From an uncultured Gammaproteobacteria bacterium (lineage in GTDB: Bacteria; Pseudomonadota; Gammaproteobacteria; Pseudomonadales; DT-91): 6,070 bases of DNA. A model generated the notes under the pieces. It made no database searches. It worked only from the letters and a program-made list of their open reading frames with translations, and was not told where the DNA came from. Numbering within the stretch: position 1 is the first letter of the stretch; each line of letters opens with the position of its first letter. Shown here piece by piece: positions 1 to 5,275 of the stretch. The translations under genes were made by a program, and so were the position numbers. Location of the stretch: the NCBI GenBank assembly GCA_929200485.1, contig CAKMZU010000093.1, forward strand, positions 3,216 to 9,285. The letters are read 5' to 3'.

Positions 1-477
1 AAACCAGTCAAAGTGAAGAAAGATTGGCGTGAAGAGGCGCCATAAATGCCCATCAACAAAAATATTTAATATGGTGTCAACAGAATTGGGTAACACAGGT
101 GATGACAAGTCATTAAACTCTTGAAAAGTTAAAAGAGAAATAAAACGCCACTCATTAAATAACGAATAATAAAAACAAAAGACACAAATAATGGTAATGA
201 GCAGACAAACACAGCCATCAGTCAGCAAGGTATATAAGGATTTAAGCCATTGCCATTGGTCTTTTTCTATTTCCTGATATTTGGCTTTACGCCATTGCTC
301 AATGAATTCATTCGCCTCTGATAGATGGTTTTTTTGATATAGCTCAATGATAGTAGTGATGTCTGACTGGTCGAGTTTGTAGGGTAAGTCTACCTGATTG
401 AAATAATTTACTAGATCAATGAGGAGGGGTTCGTCTCTATCGATATTAAATCGACCCAACAAGAAGCCGGGCTTCAT
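1..477 (-). CDS. Rhomboid family intramembrane serine protease (GlpG-like), N-terminal 159 residues, cut by left edge
   Basis: The minus-strand frame is open from an ATG at 475-477 to the window edge, giving 159 codons with no stop. Residues 1-75 resemble the small cytoplasmic N-terminal domain of GlpG-type rhomboids (LLGRF, then a hydrophobic/charged helical pattern). Residues about 86-107 are a hydrophobic first membrane helix rich in Cys, Ile, Phe and Tyr. It is followed by the L1 loop and the hallmark Trp-Arg pair at 146-147 in GHLWRLFTPIFLHF. This aligns with the WR motif of E. coli GlpG (W136-R137), and H155 matches its H145. The catalytic Ser and His lie in the missing part, so activity cannot be judged. 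Rhomboids cleave membrane proteins within the bilayer of the inner membrane. No other ATG, GTG or TTG lies between this ATG and the upstream in-frame stop at 505-507; its Shine-Dalgarno is weak. The gene follows the phosphoesterase after 54 bases and is probably the last known member of the same operon. Confidence 0.85.
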   Translation of the reverse strand, partial: MKPGFLLGRFNIDRDEPLLIDLVNYFNQVDLPYKLDQSDITTIIELYQKNHLSEANEFIEQWRKAKYQEIEKDQWQWLKSLYTLLTDGCVCLLITIICVFCFYYSLFNEWRFISLLTFQEFNDLSSPVLPNSVDTILNIFVDGHLWRLFTPIFLHFDWF

Positions 478-531
478 GGGTGAATTCCATGAGCAACAGG
501 TGAGTTAACGAACCATTTAAAAACAATGAAA

Positions 532-1509
532 TTAAAAAGAGGGTAACCTCGTTGCAACCAGCCGATTGGTATCAAGTCCCTGATCTCCCAAATGGTAGCG
601 ATAGGCAACAAGTTTGCCGCCGTTGACTGCTGAGTAGTCCAGGCAGGCGATATTTTTACTGACTAACGCGAGTTCGCCCTGCAGCCAATAATGGCCGACA
701 AATAATGGCTTTTCCTTTGATGAATAATAGATCAATTTTTGGAAATCGGAAGGTGAAATAGCTTTAGTTGCCAAGGGTTCAGGAAGTGGTGCTGGCTGAA
801 AGGCAATTTCTTGATAGGTTTCTGGTTGCGTTTCTCCCCAAAATTTCACACGGAAGCTTTTTCGAACGACACCATCAACGCCTTTAATTTCAATGCCATC
901 TGGGCAGGGTAAATTTAACCCGCGAGTTAATCGATTAATTGTGTCAGACGCCGTTTTATCGCCTGCTAACCAGTCGCTGAGAAAATCCGGGTTAAGCTTA
1001 GTGCTCTGATAGTGGGTTTTATACCAGTCAATAAGTTGTTGATCCCATAAGGCATGGACCACCCGAAATTCTCCTAAATCAGCGAACAAAGGCAATTGAT
1101 GAAACCAGTGCAGGTATTTATCGAGCAGGTCTGGGGAATCCTTTAATGCAGCTACTGTTAATTTGACTTGTTTTTGAATGCTTGAGTGGATAAATGGTTT
1201 AGGAAGTTTGTCGGGATTCAGGTAATAAAGCAGGGCGCATAATTCATGATTGCCTGCAATTGCCAAGGCATCAAATTCGGTTACACACGCGTAGACAATG
1301 CTCAAGGTTTCTTTTATTTCTGGCCCGCGATCAATAAAGTCACCTAAAAAAACCAGGCGTCTGCGGTTATTTGGGTAGGCAAAGCCTTCACCTACCGACT
1401 TATAGCCTAGCTTGAGTAATAAACTTTTTAGTGCGCCAGCACAGCCGTGAATGTCACCAATAATGTCGTAACCCTCAAGTGGGTCTGACCTTAGTTGTTC
1501 AATCGACAA
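532..1509 (-). CDS. Calcineurin-like metallophosphoesterase (diadenosine-tetraphosphatase/PrpE-like)
   Basis: This 325-residue protein carries the metal-binding signature of the PP2A/Ap4A-hydrolase type phosphoesterases. GDIHG (D19, H21) is followed by GDFIDRG (D57, D60, R61), then GNHE (N87, H88), with later metal or catalytic histidines likely at H152 (VVHA) and H273 (VGHYW). These would hold a two-metal centre that hydrolyses phosphoesters in the cytoplasm. The best-known relatives act on diadenosine tetraphosphate or on phosphoproteins; the real substrate cannot be read here. The C-terminal part has a CLDYSAVNGG...VAYRY strand pattern at about 289-305, which caps the fold in this subfamily. 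The start is a TTG at 1507-1509. No ATG or GTG exists between it and the upstream in-frame stop at 1561-1563, and a GGGG Shine-Dalgarno element (1518-1521) sits 8 bases upstream. The gene overlaps the end of nadK by 11 bases, so translation of the two is probably coupled. Confidence 0.88.
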   Translation of the reverse strand: MSIEQLRSDPLEGYDIIGDIHGCAGALKSLLLKLGYKSVGEGFAYPNNRRRLVFLGDFIDRGPEIKETLSIVYACVTEFDALAIAGNHELCALLYYLNPDKLPKPFIHSSIQKQVKLTVAALKDSPDLLDKYLHWFHQLPLFADLGEFRVVHALWDQQLIDWYKTHYQSTKLNPDFLSDWLAGDKTASDTINRLTRGLNLPCPDGIEIKGVDGVVRKSFRVKFWGETQPETYQEIAFQPAPLPEPLATKAISPSDFQKLIYYSSKEKPLFVGHYWLQGELALVSKNIACLDYSAVNGGKLVAYRYHLGDQGLDTNRLVATRLPSF

Positions 1510-2383
1510 GTTTTTTACCCCAGTTAAGCTTCGAGCGGCACACCTCGTAAAAGTTATAATCTAAAGGGTGTAGCATGGTTAATTTCAGCGGTTTCTTGAA
1601 AATGTATATGCAATCTCCAGGCCGAGTTTTTAATGCAATATGCCCGTCACAGGAAACAATGGGAGATACTTCACCAGAGGATACGATAACAATTTTTATT
1701 TCGCTATTCCCATCGATCACAATAGGACGGCTTGAAAGGCTATGAGGGAACATGGGTACCAGTGCTAACGCATCAAGTTTAGGATGCATGATAGGCCCAC
1801 CCCCAGAGAGAGAGTAAGCAGTCGAGCCTGTTGGTGTTGATACAATGATGCCATCAGATCGTTCAGAATAAACGAATTGACCTTCAATGTAGGTTTCAAA
1901 TTCTATCATCTTGGCCACTTCGCCTGAACTGACAACAACATCATTAAATGCACTGCCTTGACCAATGGGTTCGCCATCGCGTTTAATCACAACATCTAAT
2001 AGAAATCGCTTTTCTACAACATATTTTCCTGCTAAAACTTCATCAATTTTTTTGGCAATTTCGTTTGGAGAGATGTCAGTTAAAAATCCTAAACCCCCTC
2101 TGTTGATACCAATAACCGGGACTGTGTGACGAGCGAGATCACGCGCAGCACCTAACATCGAACCATCACCACCGACAACAATGACCAGATCGCAAATTTC
2201 ACCAATCAATTTACGTGTGGTTACCTGAAGTCCATGATTGGGCAAAATATGGGCAATTTCTTTTTCTAAAATGACAGTGAGATGTCTTTCAATCAGAATA
2301 TCTTTGAGCGCTTTGACTGAATCAATAACAAATTGGTTTCCGACGCGGCCAATAATGCCGATATTTCGAAATTGATTATCCAT
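1499..2383 (-). CDS. nadK: NAD kinase
   Basis: NAD kinase phosphorylates the 2'-OH of NAD adenosine ribose with ATP to make NADP in the cytoplasm, and is the only known route to NADP. At 294 residues it is nearly the same length as the E. coli enzyme. The GGDGS motif (71-75, with catalytic Asp73) is followed by INRGGLGFLTD at 93-103, then the substrate-binding NDVVVS (147-152), then SDGIIVSTPTGSTAYSLSGG (176-195), then PHSLSSRPIVI. Arg175, just before SDG, matches the residue reported in E. coli to favour NAD over NADH, so NAD specificity is predicted. The ATG at 2381-2383 has a good Shine-Dalgarno, AAGGGG, 5 bases upstream. That site overlaps the stop codon of the preceding PLP enzyme. The TGA stop lies inside the start region of the phosphoesterase. 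No frameshift or missing motif is seen. Confidence 0.97.
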   Translation of the reverse strand: MDNQFRNIGIIGRVGNQFVIDSVKALKDILIERHLTVILEKEIAHILPNHGLQVTTRKLIGEICDLVIVVGGDGSMLGAARDLARHTVPVIGINRGGLGFLTDISPNEIAKKIDEVLAGKYVVEKRFLLDVVIKRDGEPIGQGSAFNDVVVSSGEVAKMIEFETYIEGQFVYSERSDGIIVSTPTGSTAYSLSGGGPIMHPKLDALALVPMFPHSLSSRPIVIDGNSEIKIVIVSSGEVSPIVSCDGHIALKTRPGDCIYIFKKPLKLTMLHPLDYNFYEVCRSKLNWGKKLVD

Positions 2384-2388
2384 TAATA

Positions 2389-2394
2389 CCCCTT
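2389..2394 (-). promoter_or_regulatory. nadK ribosome binding site overlapping the upstream stop codon
   Basis: On the minus strand the sequence reads TAAGGGGTATTAATG. The AAGGGG Shine-Dalgarno uses two bases of the TAA stop of the PLP enzyme and lies 5 bases before the nadK ATG. Ribosomes that terminate on the upstream gene are therefore placed directly on the nadK start, which suggests coupled translation. Confidence 0.7.
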
Positions 2395-3361
2395 AGTACT
2401 TTGCAAGTCTTTGAATTTTTTCAATAAGGCTAGACCTGCCTTGTAAGCCTCCTGTATGGAGACAAAGAAGTCGACTCCCTCCCTTGAAAAAGCCTTTATC
2501 TGCTAGGTCATTAATAGCATAAAGCATTTTGGCGGTATAAATGGGGTCGAGTAATAAATCATTTTGTTGCTCAAATTCTAACATAAATCGAGCTAATTCG
2601 GGTTTTACTTTGGCAAAACCACCAAAGGTATAATCGTCAATGATGGTCAAGCGTTTAGCTTGATCCATTGAAATCCATGCCTTACAGCGATTGTCGATTG
2701 TATTTTTATCCTTTACTGCAGCAATGCCAATAAACTCTGTTTCATTGAATAAAGAAGGGTAGGCTGTGGAGGCTCTCATGCACCCTGCGAGTGTCGTTCC
2801 AGTGCCTGCACTTGAGATGAAATAGTCGATTTGATCTTTTAACGTTAAGTGAATTTGCTGTAAAAGCCACGAAAAGCCGTCGGTTGCGCGTGGATCAGCT
2901 CCGCCCTCAGGGATTATTAATGCAGTAGGAAACTGACATTGCAGTGACTTATTGATTTCAGTGGAAGATTTTAATTGATAGTGTTTAGGTGGCCATTTTT
3001 CTATATGCATGCCCATGGCTCTTATATCACTCAGCGTCTTTGATTCTGGTTGGTTTTCATAGCAACGAACAATACCAATAGTGGGTAAGCCAAGTTCTTT
3101 CCCTGCGAATGCCAGTGCATGGAGATGATTGGAGTGCATGCCGCCAAAGCTGAGTAATGCTTGTTTACCTTCTTTTTTGGCTTGTTCAATGAAAGGTAAT
3201 AATTTATAAATCTTATTGCCAGAGAGGGTGGGGTGTATTTTATCCAAACGAGCACATTGGACTTTTATCTTATTTGATGAGGGTAAAATAAGATTATGTA
3301 ATTCAATAGGTTTAGCGATTAGTGTGTGAAGAGGATTGATGAAAGAGCGCTCATAAAACAT
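2393..3361 (-). CDS. PLP-dependent enzyme, ACC deaminase / D-cysteine desulfhydrase family
   Basis: With the ATG at 3359-3361 the protein is 322 residues. It belongs to the fold-type II PLP enzymes that include 1-aminocyclopropane-1-carboxylate deaminase and D-cysteine desulfhydrase, which release ammonia (and sulfide) from small amino acids in the cytoplasm. Visible motifs, numbered from this ATG: SGNKIYKL at 47-54, where Lys50 is the likely PLP lysine; FGGMHSNH at 72-79, the substrate-carboxylate loop; SAGTGTT at 184-190, the PLP-phosphate loop; LDPIYTAK at 272-279, with the family active-site Tyr; and LHTGG at 301-305. The first motif lacks the Arg and Glu of the usual GNKxRKLE, so substrate is uncertain and D-cysteine is only one option. 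The frame extends 7 codons further upstream to a TTG at 3380-3382, but neither start has a Shine-Dalgarno; the ATG is preferred. It is first in the operon, 9 bases before nadK. Confidence 0.85.
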   Translation of the reverse strand: MFYERSFINPLHTLIAKPIELHNLILPSSNKIKVQCARLDKIHPTLSGNKIYKLLPFIEQAKKEGKQALLSFGGMHSNHLHALAFAGKELGLPTIGIVRCYENQPESKTLSDIRAMGMHIEKWPPKHYQLKSSTEINKSLQCQFPTALIIPEGGADPRATDGFSWLLQQIHLTLKDQIDYFISSAGTGTTLAGCMRASTAYPSLFNETEFIGIAAVKDKNTIDNRCKAWISMDQAKRLTIIDDYTFGGFAKVKPELARFMLEFEQQNDLLLDPIYTAKMLYAINDLADKGFFKGGSRLLCLHTGGLQGRSSLIEKIQRLAKY

Positions 3362-3372
3362 AAAGAAAAATA

Positions 3373-3381
3373 ATGATACCA
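3373..3381 (-). promoter_or_regulatory. Candidate extended -10 element for the PLP enzyme-nadK operon
   Basis: On the minus strand TTGGTATCAT contains TATCAT (3373-3378, five of six bases of TATAAT) preceded by TG and one spacer base, as in extended -10 promoters. A second -10-like GATAAT lies at 3385-3390. No good -35 box is visible; the region that would hold it is the T-tract and arm of the preceding terminator. Initiation at the expected distance from TATCAT would leave only a handful of bases before the ATG. Confidence 0.3.
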
Positions 3382-3396
3382 AAAATTATCTGGCAT

Positions 3397-3421
3397 AAAA
3401 AAAGCCTCATGGTGAGGCTTT
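3397..3421 (-). terminator. Intrinsic terminator after the leucine-rich-repeat lipoprotein gene
   Basis: A perfect 9-base-pair stem (arms 3401-3409 and 3413-3421, AAAGCCTCA with TGAGGCTTT) encloses a 3-base loop. On the minus strand the stem runs into an unbroken run of seven T. It begins 19 bases after the stop codon of the lipoprotein gene, the correct place and direction to end that transcript. The plus strand has only the three T of the arm, so it probably works in one direction. Confidence 0.88.
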
Positions 3422-3440
3422 GATTAAGAAGAACTCAGGA

Positions 3441-4958
3441 TTATTCAAAAGTATTGAGCGGTTTACCCGTATTAGGCCAGATGATTGGTATTTCGGAAGA
3501 GAATGGCTGTTCGATAAAAAGGGTATCTAGCTTCACATTCTCAGAAAGATTTAAAGAAAGTAATCCACTGTTATTGAGAGACAGAAAGGTAAGCTCAGTG
3601 TTTTGACTAAAGTCATAGCCCACACCAAGAGAACCCATTAGGAAAACAGCCGATAATTTTGTGTTTTTACTAAAATCTATTTGACTTTGGTTACCGTTAT
3701 TATACCAATTGACATTATCCGTGTGGCTTAAGGTCAAGGATGTTAAGTTAACTAATTCTGCTAGATCAAAGGGAACCAGCTTCGTATAGTAGAATACGAG
3801 ACTGTCGAGATTTTCAGGTTTAGCTAATTTTAGCTGATCGGGGTAGCTGACATGCGAGTACATGTATCTAAGATAGTTAAGATTAGGGTTACTGGAAAAA
3901 TCAAGTTTTGTGTAGTTGGATGCTGATATGGAAAAGCTTTTCAGATTTTTCAGATTTGAGAGTTCTATTTCGTCCAGGAGGAGCCAGTGTGAATGAAAAT
4001 CTTCTAAAAGAATATTCGTTGAAAAATCCAGTGTTTTAATACCATAGAACCATTCAAGCCTGATTTTTTTTAGGTTGACATTATTTTTCAAATCCAGCGT
4101 TAACAACCCAATATCTCCAGCAGGCGCAATGTATCTACCCGTTGATGTATCGCGGGTAGCATGTGGCTCTTTGTAACTTTGGCCAAAATCAATTTCATTA
4201 ACATTCACAAAGTGGTGAAGGCCTTCAGTTGAATCAAATCTGTCAGCACCGGTATGGCAATAAAGGCGAGTGACAGAACTAATTTTTGTTGTTAACAGGT
4301 AAGGAGAATATTCTGCGCGTAAGCAGTCAATAAACGCATTGTCATACAGGTTGATAACCTCACCAACAGTAATATCATCAATACACTTTACGTTTAATCC
4401 GTCTACAGTTACGTCTTCGAAGTGGACGGGGTTTTTAATGTAGCAGATTTTATTATCATCTAAAGAGGTAACAATTAAGTCAATCGGTGTATTCTTATCC
4501 ACAATGATTTCAAAGTTGTTGTCACCTGCATCTGGGCCAAGGGGATATTCTTGCCCATTGATCGTTACTTTTACATTAACGTCTGTATTTTCCAGGTTGC
4601 CAGAGATACGTTTTTGGTCATCAGAGACAGGCGTTAATGGTTCGGTTGTGTCACCTCCTGAGGAAGGGTCGCCGCTAGTGGGAGTGCCGCCATCTGATAT
4701 GCCGGTTGTTGAGTCGTCAGTGCTATCGACAGGGTCAACGATTGTTTTCGTACCACCAAAGTTATCACCTGACTTATTGCCGTCATCGGTTTCACTGGTG
4801 TCTTCAGGGGTAGTTGTATCCTCTTCCGGGGCAGTATCTGTTTCATCACCAACTGATTCAATAGTGTCATCTGTGGATGTTTTTGATGATTTACCACAAC
4901 TTACCATTGTTATCGATAAGCTTAACACCATGCATATTAATAAAAATTTGTTTAACAT
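3441..4958 (-). CDS. Leucine-rich-repeat lipoprotein, internalin-like, function unknown
   Basis: This 505-residue protein starts with a lipoprotein signal: Lys4, a hydrophobic core, then MVSC with Cys21 as the lipid-modified residue. Gly22 after it gives no inner-membrane retention signal, so an outer-membrane location is likely. Residues 27-115 are a low-complexity linker rich in Asp, Thr, Glu, Ser and Gly, with few basic residues. Residues about 116-195 look like a small beta domain. From about 200 to 260 there is an N-cap with C212 and C234. LRR units of the form LDFSxNxxLxxLxL begin near 256, 288, 310, 331, 352, 376, 397, 427, 448 and 469, mostly 21 residues apart. Such domains usually bind proteins or glycans; no ligand can be named. 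The ATG at 4956-4958 has GAGG at 4964-4967, 5 bases upstream. A terminator follows, so it appears to be a single-gene transcript. Confidence 0.85.
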   Translation of the reverse strand: MLNKFLLICMVLSLSITMVSCGKSSKTSTDDTIESVGDETDTAPEEDTTTPEDTSETDDGNKSGDNFGGTKTIVDPVDSTDDSTTGISDGGTPTSGDPSSGGDTTEPLTPVSDDQKRISGNLENTDVNVKVTINGQEYPLGPDAGDNNFEIIVDKNTPIDLIVTSLDDNKICYIKNPVHFEDVTVDGLNVKCIDDITVGEVINLYDNAFIDCLRAEYSPYLLTTKISSVTRLYCHTGADRFDSTEGLHHFVNVNEIDFGQSYKEPHATRDTSTGRYIAPAGDIGLLTLDLKNNVNLKKIRLEWFYGIKTLDFSTNILLEDFHSHWLLLDEIELSNLKNLKSFSISASNYTKLDFSSNPNLNYLRYMYSHVSYPDQLKLAKPENLDSLVFYYTKLVPFDLAELVNLTSLTLSHTDNVNWYNNGNQSQIDFSKNTKLSAVFLMGSLGVGYDFSQNTELTFLSLNNSGLLSLNLSENVKLDTLFIEQPFSSEIPIIWPNTGKPLNTFE

Positions 4959-4963
4959 AATGG

Positions 4964-4967
4964 CCTC
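4964..4967 (-). promoter_or_regulatory. Ribosome binding site of the leucine-rich-repeat lipoprotein gene
   Basis: GAGG on the minus strand lies 5 bases before the ATG. The start is also followed at once by a good lipoprotein signal peptide, which together fix the start codon. Confidence 0.6.
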
Positions 4968-5026
4968 GGAACTTTCGCCTTTTCTTAGTGAAATCTGTTG
5001 TTTGTAATAGGTTTTTTTATTTCTGA

Positions 5027-5058
5027 ATTAAATTTCACTGTGTTTCTTGTTGTGTCAA
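5027..5058 (-). promoter_or_regulatory. Weak candidate promoter for the lipoprotein gene
   Basis: A perfect -35 hexamer TTGACA is read on the minus strand at 5053-5058. The nearest good -10 match, TTTAAT at 5027-5032, is 20 bases away, longer than the usual 16-18. Hexamers at the normal distance match poorly. The location, about 70-100 bases before the start codon, is reasonable, but the call is uncertain. Confidence 0.25.
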
Positions 5059-5202
5059 AAGGGTTTGAAAATAAGCAATTTATAATAACTATAGTATTTG
5101 CTTTTTTTTATGCGTACTCGAGGCATTAATAAATAGCTATAAAGACATGTTTATGAGGGCTCTGGTACTTCGTTTCACAGCATTTGTCTGGTTCGAAAGG
5201 TG

Positions 5203-5214
5203 GTTAACGTTAAC
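5203..5214. repeat. Perfect 12-base palindrome, possible operator
   Basis: GTTAACGTTAAC equals its own reverse complement and is also a tandem copy of GTTAAC. A related GTTAAG follows at 5219-5224, and AGGTG precedes a TTAA on both sides (from 5198 and from 5215). It could bind a dimeric regulator, but lies about 245 bases upstream of the lipoprotein start and downstream of the dehydrogenase stop. No known regulator consensus is recognised with confidence. Confidence 0.35.
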
Positions 5215-5234
5215 AGGTGTTAAGATTTTTGGAT

Positions 5235-5259
5235 AGAAACCTGTAAAAAACAGGTTTCT
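5235..5259 (-). terminator. Stem-loop after acyl-CoA dehydrogenase gene, possible terminator
   Basis: A perfect 9-base-pair inverted repeat (arms 5235-5243 and 5251-5259, AGAAACCTG with CAGGTTTCT) has a 7-base loop that is T-rich on the minus strand. It starts 16 bases after the dehydrogenase stop, where a terminator is expected. The stem is A+T-rich and no T-tract follows the 3' arm, only ATCC, so it is not a standard intrinsic terminator. It could instead be a 3'-end stabilising hairpin. Confidence 0.45.
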
Positions 5260-5275
5260 GATGATGAAATACCCG

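Larger units (their letters stand above)
4959..5275. other. Intergenic region between lipoprotein gene and acyl-CoA dehydrogenase gene
   Basis: This 317-base stretch has no credible gene on either strand. It is strongly A+T-rich and includes a run of eight T on the plus strand at 5102-5109. It holds a stem-loop near the dehydrogenase stop (5235-5259), a 12-base palindrome (5203-5214), a consensus -35-like TTGACA (5053-5058) and an inverted repeat in the leader of the lipoprotein gene (4987-4994 with 5032-5039). A 66-codon minus-strand frame (5137-5337) crosses it but overlaps the dehydrogenase gene and has no coding features. Confidence 0.7.

Noticed and set aside
3031..3255. 74-codon minus-strand frame inside the PLP enzyme gene
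   Set aside because: It lies wholly within a gene whose motifs are clear, and its product has no family features.
4634..4897. 87-codon minus-strand frame inside the lipoprotein gene
   Set aside because: It is an alternative frame of the same low-complexity stalk, with no ribosome binding site or domain.
4504..5007. 167-codon open frame on the plus strand opposite the start of the lipoprotein gene
   Set aside because: It is the antisense reading of the Asp/Thr/Ser-rich stalk and gives a biased Ser/Val/Pro product with no recognisable domain. The minus-strand gene has a signal peptide, ribosome binding site and LRR domain.
5059..5086. Plus-strand promoter based on TATAAT at 5081-5086
   Set aside because: No matching -35 lies at the right distance and no plus-strand gene follows; such boxes are expected by chance in A+T-rich DNA.
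5235..5259. Possible PsrA-type fatty-acid regulator site, because of the GAAAC and GTTTC arms beside a beta-oxidation gene
   Set aside because: The arms are 13 bases apart, while PsrA-type sites have about 2-4 between half-sites, and the position is after the gene, not before it.
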